Shown piece by piece: positions 17,441 to 25,473 of a stretch of DNA of 41,079 nt. This DNA comes from Opitutales bacterium. GTDB lineage: Bacteria > Verrucomicrobiota > Verrucomicrobiia > Opitutales > Seribacteraceae. A program made the translations under genes and the position numbers. The notes beneath the pieces were generated by a model. The model saw only the letters and a list, made by a program, of their open reading frames with translations. It was not told the origin of the DNA and made no database searches. The DNA lies in the NCBI GenBank assembly GCA_028045305.1, contig JAOFTV010000018.1, forward strand, positions 1 to 41,079, read 5' to 3'. Within the stretch, counting starts at the first letter, position 1. Each line of letters starts with the position of its first letter.

Positions 17441-18106
17441 GTGAGATACATCATACCAATCTTCGCCATTTTGGTTATTACCATTGTCTCGATCCTTGGA
17501 TTTAGGGGGGATATTTCAAAAAATACTCCTATCGAAGTCTTTCCAGACATGGATAGGCAAGCGAAGTTTAAAACCCAGACTGCAAATACCCGTTTTGCTG
17601 ATGGTAGTGCTGATCGCTTACCAGTTGTAGGTACTGTCTTACGTGGAACTGCGATTGATCCACAAAATGTTTTTTCCTCTCATCCAAAATTTCATTCAGT
17701 ATCTTTTAAAAGTGGTAAACTCCCAAATGGTGACTGGGTAAAGAAAGTACCTCAGCAAACCGGCATAAATATGTCGACCATGCGCTTAGGCCAAGAAAAG
17801 TATAATATCCATTGCTCTGTATGTCATGGAGATTACGGAAATGGGTTGGGTGTGACTGCTCAATTTGGTCTAAATCCACGCAATCTTGCAGACCCGTCGA
17901 ATTCAGGCACTTATTTGGAGTCCGCAACTCCTTGGACTGACGGACAAATTTATAATGCCATTTCAAATGGCTCTGCTTCCGGAATCATGCTTGGTCTCAA
18001 AGACAGGCTTTCTCCTGATGAACGTTGGGCCATCGTACTTTATCTTCGTGCCCTGCAGGACTATGTTGGGCAAGCAACCAGTGCAGCGAAAGGACAAGGA
18101 TCATGA
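17441..18106 (+). CDS. actE: Alternative complex III monoheme cytochrome c subunit ActE
   Basis: A 221-residue protein with an N-terminal hydrophobic segment (RYIIPIFAILVITIVSILGF) that anchors or exports it. A cytochrome c domain has one heme site, CSVCH, in NIHCSVCHGDYGNGLG. A downstream Met (GIMLGLKDRLSPDERWAIVLYLRALQ) probably serves as axial ligand. The end WAIV.YLRALQ is typical of ActE. The start is GTG 17441, five bases after actD. The stop overlaps the actF ATG (ATGA). ActE is thought to mediate electron exit from ACIII toward the oxidase or soluble cytochrome. Confidence 0.93.
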   Translation: MRYIIPIFAILVITIVSILGFRGDISKNTPIEVFPDMDRQAKFKTQTANTRFADGSADRLPVVGTVLRGTAIDPQNVFSSHPKFHSVSFKSGKLPNGDWVKKVPQQTGINMSTMRLGQEKYNIHCSVCHGDYGNGLGVTAQFGLNPRNLADPSNSGTYLESATPWTDGQIYNAISNGSASGIMLGLKDRLSPDERWAIVLYLRALQDYVGQATSAAKGQGS

Positions 18107-19407
18107 CGGTAGATTCCTCTACTCAAGACACTCCTAAGACGGGTCTTTCCACAAAACTTTTGGCTGGTTCTATCCTCGGTCTTGGCGGTGGGTTAGTTGG
18201 ATTATTTCAAGGTTTACAATCTGGTGACAAAGCCCCTTTTCTTGGATGGCTTTGGGGCTGCTCTTTCTGGCTTAGTGTTGCTATCGGCATGCTCATGTTG
18301 ATTATGATTTTTCGAGTGTTTAACTCAAAGTGGAGTCCGGTTGTACGCAGGCAACAGGAACATGCACTTTCTGCTTTTCCTTGGCTTGCCTTATGCTTAT
18401 TGCCTCTTTTACTTGTAGCTTGGTTTGGGAAAGATCAGGCGGGAATTCTATGGTCTTGGATTAATCCATCCAGCCCGACTATTGAGGTAAGTAGTGTAAT
18501 CTCGGTGGAAGAAGATGTTCTTCATCAAAAAAAAGCAGGCTACTTGAACCTTAACTTCTTTACTCTCCGCCTTATTGCTTACTTCGGTATTTTCTGTGGG
18601 ATTAGCCATTGGCTGAGAAAAGCGTCATTTTCTCAAGACAAGGATGGTGACCCAAGTTGGACACACCTGGGTACCAAAGTTTCTGCAATTGGAATACCTG
18701 CTGCGGCTTTGGCTCTTACCTTTGGTGCTTTTGATATGTTCATGAGTTTGGAATATCAATGGTTTTCCACCATGTATGGAGTTTGGTTTTTTGCTTCGGG
18801 CATGCGTGCCGCACTTGCAGTAACGATCTTGATCTGTCTTTACCTTGTTTCTAATGGCAAACTAAAGGGTTTGTTTAAACAAGCACACCAGTATGACTTG
18901 GCTTGTTTATCTCTGACATTTACGATCTTTTGGGCCTATGTCAGTTTTTCCCAGTATTTCCTGATTTACAGTGCTAATATTCCTGAAGAAACCTTTTGGT
19001 TTACTATCCGTGAAATCGATCCAAATACTGGAGTTCGATCTGGATGGTTTTGGGTAAGTATGGGTTTGATATTTGGTCATTTCTTTTTCCCTTTCTTGTA
19101 TTTGCTTTTTTATCGGAACAAAGTGGATGTACCTAAACTTGTGTTTATTGTATGCTGGATTCTGGCTTTCCATTTGCTTGACCTGTATTGGAATATTATT
19201 CCAGGTCGCGAAATTGTTCCCGGTGCATTCGTTGGTTACGAAGCCCGTCCGGTTATCGGCTCCCACCTACTTTGGGGCTTATTCTCACTTGTAGGAGTTG
19301 GTTGTTTGTGTGCATGGGCAGTCATTCGAAGTTTTCAATCAGGCGTAGCTGAAATTATCCCGATTCGTGATCCCCGCATTCGTGAATCCATTAATCATCA
19401 TGAGTGA
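18103..19407 (+). CDS. actF: Alternative complex III membrane subunit ActF
   Basis: A 434-residue membrane protein with about ten helices, homologous in fold to ActC. Family features seen are FGAFDMFMSLEYQWFSTMYGVWFFASGM, FWAYVSFSQYFLIYSANIPEE and the C-terminal HLLDLYWNIIP. In ACIII, ActF packs against ActC and is proposed to carry a proton channel; that is family knowledge, not shown here. ATG 18103 is preceded by AAGGA at good spacing and overlaps the actE stop. A longer in-frame extension to 18025 would lie inside actE and is rejected. The end overlaps the next small gene by 8 bp. Confidence 0.93.
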   Translation: MTVDSSTQDTPKTGLSTKLLAGSILGLGGGLVGLFQGLQSGDKAPFLGWLWGCSFWLSVAIGMLMLIMIFRVFNSKWSPVVRRQQEHALSAFPWLALCLLPLLLVAWFGKDQAGILWSWINPSSPTIEVSSVISVEEDVLHQKKAGYLNLNFFTLRLIAYFGIFCGISHWLRKASFSQDKDGDPSWTHLGTKVSAIGIPAAALALTFGAFDMFMSLEYQWFSTMYGVWFFASGMRAALAVTILICLYLVSNGKLKGLFKQAHQYDLACLSLTFTIFWAYVSFSQYFLIYSANIPEETFWFTIREIDPNTGVRSGWFWVSMGLIFGHFFFPFLYLLFYRNKVDVPKLVFIVCWILAFHLLDLYWNIIPGREIVPGAFVGYEARPVIGSHLLWGLFSLVGVGCLCAWAVIRSFQSGVAEIIPIRDPRIRESINHHE

Positions 19408-19711
19408 TCCCTCGAACCAACGGGCAGACGGATGCAGCGTCTTTTTTACCTTTTTGGTATTGGCATTATTGCTTTCCGGATTCTACCTTGCTCAACGAAT
19501 TTTTGAACCGGATGCTCCAGTCCCGGTAACTGAGGCAATTGATTCTGCTCGTGCAGCAAAAGCACAGGCTCATCGTGTTCAAAATGATGAATTCTTATCT
19601 TCGGTCGATCGTTTTCACAATGAGCGTAATACCACACTTGAATCTTCGATGAGAAATGTGCTCAAGACTTACCGTGCCACTTCCAAGCCTCAACCAAAAC
19701 AATCCAAATAG
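19400..19711 (+). CDS. Small single-helix protein between actF and the CcoN-like gene
   Basis: A 103-residue protein with a short N-terminus, one membrane helix (~13-31, VFFTFLVLALLLSGFYLAQ) and a charged, probably periplasmic helical tail (AIDSARAAKAQAHRVQNDEF onward) ending Lys/Pro-rich. It overlaps the end of actF by 8 bp and ends 6 bp before the CcoN-like gene, so it is translated with the complex. Small extra subunits (ActG, ActH) occur in known ACIII, and small CcoQ-type subunits in cbb3 oxidases. I cannot tell which, if either, this is. The expected role is a minor subunit or linker, by position only. Confidence 0.7.
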   Translation: MSDPSNQRADGCSVFFTFLVLALLLSGFYLAQRIFEPDAPVPVTEAIDSARAAKAQAHRVQNDEFLSSVDRFHNERNTTLESSMRNVLKTYRATSKPQPKQSK

Positions 19712-19717
19712 GTTCGC

Positions 19718-21121
19718 ATGTCAGTAGATTCACCAGATAAGGTTATTGATCGTTCCGCAAAGTTGGTTTTTTCCTTCTTTTTGTCTTCCGCCGGTCTTTG
19801 GTTACTAACTGCTGCTTTGCTTGCATATGTAGCTGCAGCAAAACTGACCGATCCCTTTTTCTTATCAACATATGAATTTTTGACCTACGGTAAAATCAAA
19901 GTCGCTCAAGCAAATGCCTTTGTTTATGGGTGGGGAGGAAATGCGATATTTGCCGTGTCCATTTGGATATTAGCTCGTTTATCCCAAGCAGAGGTTCGAG
20001 GATCTGTCTTTATTGTTTTTGCAGGAGTTATCTGGAACCTGGCGATTACTTTTGGACTGCTTGGGATTATGGATGGACACATGAGTGGTCACGAAATGCT
20101 TGAAATGCCCACTGAGGTTTGGCCTGCTATGCTAATTTCTTACCTAATCATTACCTTTCTGGTTCTGGTTATTCATCGCTCCCGTCAAGTGCGTGAGACG
20201 ATTGCTCCTCAATGGTTTATTCTTGCTGCATTACTTTGGTTTCCCGCTTTGTTTTTAATCGCCTGGAATGGATTGGAAATTAATCCAGCCCGTGGCACTT
20301 TGCAGACAGTTCTATCCATGTGGTACGGACAAAGTCTTGTTTGGTTGTGGTTAACCCCCGTAGCCTTGGGTGCTGCATACTACTTAATACCTGCTATTCT
20401 TGGTAGAACCATTGATAAGTATTACCTAGCTATTTTCGGTTTCTGGTGTATCGCTGCTCTTGCTCCCTGGTCAGTTGTTCACCATTTGGAAGGTGGTCCT
20501 GTACCCATGTGGATTCCCGCAATCGGCACAGTCATGAGCATTGCGATGGTTTTCCCAATTGCGGTGGCATCCACGAACTTTCATGCGACTGCATTTATGG
20601 ATATCGGAAAGGTTTGGGATAGCTTACCTCTGAGGTTTGTTATTTTCGGTACATTGTCCTACACGGTATCCAGTTATATTGGAGTTGTTTTCTCCTTACC
20701 CGCAGTTGCGAAAATCACTCAGTTTACTATCATTAATGAGTTTCATTTCAACCAAAGGGTGTACGGATTTTTCAGTATGATTATTTTTGGAGCAGTTTAT
20801 TTCGCACTCCCTCGAATCACCGGAAAGGAAATTCCCAAGGCGGCAAAATCTTTTCACTTTTGGACTTCGACTCTAGGTGTTTTGATGCTCTTACTTGCCT
20901 ACCTAATTGGTGGACTTACACATGGGGTGCTAGCCGGGCAACCTAGTTTACCTTGGGCATCATCGGTCATTCAATCCATCCAGCCTTATTTCTTGATTAC
21001 CAAATTTGCTTTCATCATCCTCGCTTTTTCCCAATTTGTATTTGTCGTCAATGTATGGAGAGTAATTTTCCCAAACCCATTTGCTTTCTTTGCTGCAGAT
21101 GATAAGGAGGCAAGTGCATGA
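19718..21121 (+). CDS. CcoN-like heme-copper oxidase subunit I lacking several metal ligands
   Basis: A 467-residue, ~12-helix protein that aligns collinearly with cbb3 oxidase subunit I. Examples are KVAQANAFVYGWGGNAIFA, MWYGQSLVWLWLTPVALGAAYYLIP, PWSVVHHLEGGPVPMW, and FHFNQRVYGFFSMIIFGAVYFALPR. Against the canonical subunit, Gln64 replaces the low-spin heme His of the LHTNAV motif, Gln205 replaces the CuB His of WYGH, Ala249 sits where the cross-linked Tyr belongs, and Asn345 replaces the second low-spin heme His. His255-His256 (CuB) and His343 (heme b3) remain. The frame is intact and surrounding motifs are well kept, so this is not a decayed pseudogene. It probably cannot reduce O2 as a normal cbb3 enzyme. 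It is embedded between actF and CcoO/CcoP-like genes, so a structural or redefined redox role with ACIII is inferred. Confidence 0.88.
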   Translation: MSVDSPDKVIDRSAKLVFSFFLSSAGLWLLTAALLAYVAAAKLTDPFFLSTYEFLTYGKIKVAQANAFVYGWGGNAIFAVSIWILARLSQAEVRGSVFIVFAGVIWNLAITFGLLGIMDGHMSGHEMLEMPTEVWPAMLISYLIITFLVLVIHRSRQVRETIAPQWFILAALLWFPALFLIAWNGLEINPARGTLQTVLSMWYGQSLVWLWLTPVALGAAYYLIPAILGRTIDKYYLAIFGFWCIAALAPWSVVHHLEGGPVPMWIPAIGTVMSIAMVFPIAVASTNFHATAFMDIGKVWDSLPLRFVIFGTLSYTVSSYIGVVFSLPAVAKITQFTIINEFHFNQRVYGFFSMIIFGAVYFALPRITGKEIPKAAKSFHFWTSTLGVLMLLLAYLIGGLTHGVLAGQPSLPWASSVIQSIQPYFLITKFAFIILAFSQFVFVVNVWRVIFPNPFAFFAADDKEASA

Positions 21122-22248
21122 ATAACCTAGCCAAATTTACCATTGGAATATTTCTTACTCTGGGGATGGCATGGCTTGCTTTTGTGGTCGGTGCCCGTTC
21201 TCAATTTGGAGACTTGGTGCCAACATCCGAAGTGTTGGAAGATGACGGTTCTGTTCCTGTAGATGCCGAGCTTTTTCCCACATCTCTTTCAGGTATGGCC
21301 AAGCAGGGTGCTGAAGAGTATGCTGCCCTAGGTTGCGTAACTTGCCATACTCAACAGGTAAGACGAGTGGAAGCTGGTTTTGATGTTGAGAGAGGGTGGG
21401 GGAAGCGTCCATCTGCCCCGCGTGACTATGTTTTACAGGAACATGTGCTCTTGGGTAATTCGAGAATTGGTCCAGACCTCGCAAATGTAGGTTTACGTGA
21501 ACATTCTGACAATTGGTTACACCAACATTTATTCGAACCTCAGTCGATTTTTCCTTCCTCTCTTTGTCCACCCAGCCCATTTCTTTATCAACAAATTGAT
21601 GAGCCGGTAAAATCCGATATTGAAATAGTTTCTAATGAAAATGCGGATGGAAATCGTTTCGTTCGACCGACAGTCCGTGCAAGCCGTCTTGTATCCTATT
21701 TGCAGGAATTAAAACAAGATTATGAACTTCCCGAAGTTTCATTTGTTGAGGTTGAAGAGGATGTTATTGAAGAGGAAGTTGTTTCCACCGATATTTCAGT
21801 TGTTAGTACTGGTGCTCCTAAATGGTTGCAGGATCAAATAGATACTGGAAAAGAAATATACATGAAGGCTGCTCCTGGCGGAGGAATGTGTTTTACATGT
21901 CACCAGCAAAATGGACAGGGTCTTGCTGGCCAGTTCCCCCCACTTGCTGGTTCCGACTGGGTGTTGGGTGATAAGGAACGATTGATTAAGATCTCTATGT
22001 ATGGACTTATGGGAGAGATTGAAGTTAATGGGGTTAAATATAATAATGTCATGGCTCCCCCTGGTATTCCTCCCGGTTCCTTGACGGATGAACAGATTGC
22101 CAGTGTGCTTACTTACATTCGAAACGATTGGGGTAATTCTGCATCTGCTGTTTCAGCAGAAGAAGTTGCAACTGTTCGTGAATCATTAAAGGGTCGGGCT
22201 CCCATGCAAATGTTTACAGCCGCCGAGCTTACAACTCCAGTACAATGA
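21118..22248 (+). CDS. CcoO-like cytochrome c fused to a second cytochrome c domain
   Basis: This 376-residue protein has one N-terminal membrane anchor (~5-27). Domain 1 (~60-205) is CcoO-like: CVTCHTQQVR with C73/C76/H77, GWGKRPSAPRDYV, and LLGNSRIGPDLANVGLR. Where CcoO normally has SxMPxYPWL, this protein reads SSLCPPSPFL, with Cys150 in place of the axial Met. An acidic linker (~215-230) leads to domain 2 (~240-340), a class I cytochrome c with CFTCH (258-262), GSDWVLG, and a Met-containing YNNVMAPPG. A strong Shine-Dalgarno (AAGGAGG) precedes the ATG, which overlaps the CcoN-like stop. It should pass electrons between ACIII, soluble carriers and its CcoN-like partner, by inference from context. 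Confidence 0.88.
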   Translation: MNNLAKFTIGIFLTLGMAWLAFVVGARSQFGDLVPTSEVLEDDGSVPVDAELFPTSLSGMAKQGAEEYAALGCVTCHTQQVRRVEAGFDVERGWGKRPSAPRDYVLQEHVLLGNSRIGPDLANVGLREHSDNWLHQHLFEPQSIFPSSLCPPSPFLYQQIDEPVKSDIEIVSNENADGNRFVRPTVRASRLVSYLQELKQDYELPEVSFVEVEEDVIEEEVVSTDISVVSTGAPKWLQDQIDTGKEIYMKAAPGGGMCFTCHQQNGQGLAGQFPPLAGSDWVLGDKERLIKISMYGLMGEIEVNGVKYNNVMAPPGIPPGSLTDEQIASVLTYIRNDWGNSASAVSAEEVATVRESLKGRAPMQMFTAAELTTPVQ

Positions 22249-22922
22249 GCGATGATCCAAAACACAGTGGCAATTTGCCGATAGAGACGGAATTTTCCGA
22301 TGAAGAAATCGTTAAATCTCATGTCGAACTTGCCAAAACTAAACACGAACCAACGGCCAATTTTCTGTTGGCTCCATTGGTTTTCGTTTTTGTGTTTGGT
22401 TGCTTGATTTTTGTTTGTTCTATCCAGTTGGCACATTCAACCAATTCTTTTCAACTCCATCCACCTGTAGAAATTGTTGAACTTACACCAGAGGAGAAAG
22501 AGGCCTTGCGGATGGACAGGAAAATTACTTCAGGAGAAAAGATTTTTGCTGCCCGTTGTGCTTCTTGTCACCAAGCAAATGGCTTAGGTATTGAAGGCCA
22601 GTTTCCTCCACTTGCTGGATCTGAGTGGGTTTCTGCAGATCCAGGCGTAATTGCCAATGTGATCATCAAAGGTCTGAAGGGAGAGATTTTGGTCAAGGGT
22701 AAGAAGTATGGTACTTCTGCAGCGGTAAATATGGCCGCTGTACCTATCTCAGATCGTGAAATTGCAAATGTTTCAACCTATGTGAGGCAAGCCTGGGGGA
22801 ATTCATCTGCTGAAGTGTTGGAAGATGATGTATCCCGTATTCGTGCTGAATCATCTGGTATGCAAGATCAATGGGTTGGAGCAGAACTGAGGAAGATGTT
22901 TGCCGACTCCTTTGGTCAATAA
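22245..22922 (+). CDS. Membrane-anchored cytochrome c (CcoP-like)
   Basis: A 225-residue protein with an ~40-residue cytosolic N-terminus, one membrane helix (~40-62) and a periplasmic monoheme cytochrome c domain. The heme site is CASCH (105-109), followed by GQFPPLAGSEWV and a likely Met ligand in AVNMAAVPISDREIANVSTYVRQAWGN. The topology resembles CcoP, but there is only one heme site rather than CcoP's usual two. The cytochrome domain is plainly homologous to the C-terminal domain of the preceding CcoO-like protein. The ATG overlaps that gene's stop (ATGA). It is the last gene of the respiratory operon; the next gene begins within 40 bp. Confidence 0.87.
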   Translation: MSDDPKHSGNLPIETEFSDEEIVKSHVELAKTKHEPTANFLLAPLVFVFVFGCLIFVCSIQLAHSTNSFQLHPPVEIVELTPEEKEALRMDRKITSGEKIFAARCASCHQANGLGIEGQFPPLAGSEWVSADPGVIANVIIKGLKGEILVKGKKYGTSAAVNMAAVPISDREIANVSTYVRQAWGNSSAEVLEDDVSRIRAESSGMQDQWVGAELRKMFADSFGQ

Positions 22923-22959
22923 ATCTTTTTAGTCAGCTTCTGTCTATGATGGATTGTAA

Positions 22960-24339
22960 TTGTCCATCTTCTATCATTCGTTCAGATTGTTTTCGGTGAT
23001 TAGAATATTTTCTCTATTTTTTTTGAATATTTTTTTTATATTCTGCTCATATGCGAATATTGAACTTCAACCTTCCGAAAGACCCGAGCATCACTTTCCT
23101 CAGCTTCAAGAAATTATTCAATTACTTGACGAAAATGCACCCGAATTATTGGTCAGTACACTGAAGCTAGAGGAAGCTAAACTTAATCAAAAAGTTGCGG
23201 CTGCTGAAAGAGGCTTTAGACTTGGAGCAAATCTTTCTGGATTCTCTATCCAGGAGGATAGACCTAATCGAGATTTTGATCAAAGATACAAAGCTTTTGC
23301 AGCCATTCATGCACAAAAACCTTTGTATCATTGGGGAGCTTTAAGGGCAAAAGAATCGATTTCTCTAATCGAAAAACTCCAAGCACATACCGATCTGTCC
23401 TTTGGCAAGAGGCTATTAATCGGTGAGGTTCGTAGCCTCTTTCTTGAATTGGTTGTTTTAACCTTTCAGAAAGAATTGACCAGTGAGGGTGTAAGATTGG
23501 CTACTCAAAACCTTAAGAATATAAATCAAAGACTTGGACAGGGTATGGTTTCGATGGTTGATGTTGGGGAATCGGAAATTGCATTGCTTAAACAAGAAAT
23601 TGAATTATCGGAACTGAACCTATTACTGGGAAAAGAAGAAGCCCGCTTACGTTCACTATCAGGTTTCAATGATGTGTTAGATTTTACGGTGCGTTCTCCT
23701 TTTATGAGGTTTTGCATGGAATATGAATTCCCAATTAACTTACCAATTTTAGTAGCCTCAACGAATACGGAAATACAACAATTAAAATCTTTGATAGAAA
23801 AAGAGGAGCAAGAGGTCTTGATTGCTGAATCAGAGTTGAAACCAAAGATAAATTTTGTTGGTTCTCTATACCAAGATCAGGTTGATGCCGTTTCCAACCA
23901 AGACAGGGTTAACAGAAATAACATTTTATTTGGACTCGAAGTGAATTGGGCTTTATGGGATTCGGAAAAGAGTAAAAATAAAAAGAGAGCTGCTTTGCTT
24001 CGAAAAAGAAGGCATGAAACGAATTTATCAAAAGCAAATAGGGAACTTCGTATGTTCACCGAATCTATGAGGAAGGAGCTTCTCTCACTTTCGGATCGTA
24101 TAGTTTTGAGTAGAAAGCTGCTGCTGTCTTCCCAGTTAAGATTGGATAAGTGTAAGCTCGAATTTTCTCAAAACAGAAAAAGTTCTTCTGACCTTTTATC
24201 CGCTCAACTTGATCTTGATGATGCAAAACTCTCGAATCTAAAAGCCGTCTGTAATTATATGAGTACCCTGGATTTGTATGAACAACAGTTGGGGCTATCT
24301 ACTTTTCCAATTTCTCACAAAAATGATGAAAGCGAATAG
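22960..24339 (+). CDS. TolC-like outer membrane efflux protein
   Basis: A 459-residue outer membrane channel protein with an N-terminal signal peptide ending near FCSYA. Two long helical OEP repeats follow: LLDENAPELLVSTLKLEEAKLNQKVAAAERGF, ..LALWDSEKSKNKKRAALLRKR, and DLLSAQLDLDDAKLSNL near the end. It would form the exit duct for the adjacent HlyD-type adaptor and ABC permease. The start is uncertain. TTG 22960 gives a slightly long signal region and GTG 22996 gives a more standard one; no in-frame ATG precedes the signal peptide. It follows the respiratory operon by 37 bp and may be read through from it. Confidence 0.88.
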   Translation: MSIFYHSFRLFSVIRIFSLFFLNIFFIFCSYANIELQPSERPEHHFPQLQEIIQLLDENAPELLVSTLKLEEAKLNQKVAAAERGFRLGANLSGFSIQEDRPNRDFDQRYKAFAAIHAQKPLYHWGALRAKESISLIEKLQAHTDLSFGKRLLIGEVRSLFLELVVLTFQKELTSEGVRLATQNLKNINQRLGQGMVSMVDVGESEIALLKQEIELSELNLLLGKEEARLRSLSGFNDVLDFTVRSPFMRFCMEYEFPINLPILVASTNTEIQQLKSLIEKEEQEVLIAESELKPKINFVGSLYQDQVDAVSNQDRVNRNNILFGLEVNWALWDSEKSKNKKRAALLRKRRHETNLSKANRELRMFTESMRKELLSLSDRIVLSRKLLLSSQLRLDKCKLEFSQNRKSSSDLLSAQLDLDDAKLSNLKAVCNYMSTLDLYEQQLGLSTFPISHKNDESE

Positions 24340-25453
24340 AGTCATTCAAGTTGCCCTGTGCATCTGTTTACTAGTTGGTGTGATTTTGTTTTTGCGATCG
24401 GGTCTCGATCAAAATGTACTAGTTTCAGCAGCTCGTTTGGGGACCATTAGAGATTCAGTGGTGGGTAATGTAAAAGTATATGCAACATCCACATTTAAAT
24501 TACGGGCGATGAGTCAGAGCTTGGTTACTGAAGTGGCGATAGCTCCTATGGGAAAGCCCATACAGGTTGAAGAAAACCAGACCTTGGTTAAACTTCAGGC
24601 GGAAGATTTAGAGCGTGCTTTTTTTGCTCTTGAATTGGAAAAAAAACACTTTTCTGAACGTAATGAGGTTGGATCTCTCGCAGGGATGGCATTACATATT
24701 CTAGAAAAAGAGCTTAAATCGATCGAGGAGTTAGTTGCCGCAGAAAGGCAGGCTGCTTTTGATCTGGAGGTTAAGAGAAGTGAAGTGAATCGGCTGAGAG
24801 CACAGGTGGAAATGGAAGAACTGAACGCCCGGCACTTTTTGCAAAATAACCAGTTAAAGTTTGCAAATCTTTCTGCAGAAATGACGAAAAGAACAATAAG
24901 CAGTCCTATTGATGGTGAATTTTCTGAATGTTTCGTTTCTCCTGGAAATATTGTCATGGTTGGAGAGCTGGTTGGTGTTGTTCATTCAAATGATCGAATA
25001 ATTGAGGTATCTCTTAACGAAGAGGACTTTGTTGCATTGGAGGAGGGGATGGCTGTTGCGGTCAACTTGTTTTCGATGGGGGAGCAAGTTTTGTTCGCAA
25101 AAATTTCTTCACTTTCTTCTTCTGTTGAACCTCAGTCAGGCACTAGAAAACTTTTCGTATCTATGGATGATGAAGCAAATATTCCGGTGGGAAGTTCGGG
25201 TAAAGCCGAAATTATATTGTTAGAAAAGAATGATGCCCTTGTGCTGCCCACTAAAGCCCTGCTTGGAGATTCCGTTCTAGTTGTGAGTTCTGGAGTAGTG
25301 GAAAAAAGAAAAGTTGTAACAGGTGCCCAAAACTTAAAGACAGTTGAAATTATCGAAGGTATAGGAGTTTCGGAGCAAGTAATTGTTGAGACACCTCATC
25401 TTTTTCAAAGCGGTGACCGAGTTAATCCTACTCTACTTGATTTCAAAGATTAA
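24323..25453 (+). CDS. HlyD/MacA-type periplasmic adaptor protein
   Basis: This 376-residue protein has an N-terminal membrane anchor (VIQVALCICLLVGVILFL) and the membrane-fusion-protein order: first half of the barrel and lipoyl domain, a coiled-coil hairpin (~95-190, Glu/Lys/Leu-rich), then the second lipoyl half with TISSPIDGEFSECFVSPGNIVMVGELVGVV. A beta-barrel and membrane-proximal domain end it. It bridges the inner-membrane permease and the TolC-like channel. The ATG pair 24323/24326 was chosen because upstream in-frame codons lie deep within the previous gene; the overlap with that gene is 14-17 nt. The substrate is unknown. Confidence 0.87.
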   Translation: MMKANRVIQVALCICLLVGVILFLRSGLDQNVLVSAARLGTIRDSVVGNVKVYATSTFKLRAMSQSLVTEVAIAPMGKPIQVEENQTLVKLQAEDLERAFFALELEKKHFSERNEVGSLAGMALHILEKELKSIEELVAAERQAAFDLEVKRSEVNRLRAQVEMEELNARHFLQNNQLKFANLSAEMTKRTISSPIDGEFSECFVSPGNIVMVGELVGVVHSNDRIIEVSLNEEDFVALEEGMAVAVNLFSMGEQVLFAKISSLSSSVEPQSGTRKLFVSMDDEANIPVGSSGKAEIILLEKNDALVLPTKALLGDSVLVVSSGVVEKRKVVTGAQNLKTVEIIEGIGVSEQVIVETPHLFQSGDRVNPTLLDFKD

Positions 25454-25473
25454 ACCATCCCGATCACCAACTC

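Noticed and set aside
18025-18102. Longer actF start
   Set aside because: The extension lies inside actE; the ATG at 18103 has AAGGA at proper spacing and the ATGA overlap seen throughout the operon.
19718-21121. CcoN-like gene as a decaying pseudogene or sequencing error
   Set aside because: One uninterrupted frame of normal length, coupled overlap with the next gene, strong Shine-Dalgarno downstream and intact hydrophobic motifs; four ligand losses by isolated errors are unlikely.
21118-22922. CRISPR, mobile element or tandem repeat explanation for the similar cytochrome segments
   Set aside because: The similarity is at protein level within two cytochrome c domains, with diverged DNA, so ordinary domain duplication suffices.
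22948-22968. Hairpin GATGGA-9 nt-TCCATC after the respiratory operon as a terminator
   Set aside because: The 6-bp stem has no following T tract and overlaps the possible TTG start of the TolC-like gene; more likely chance.
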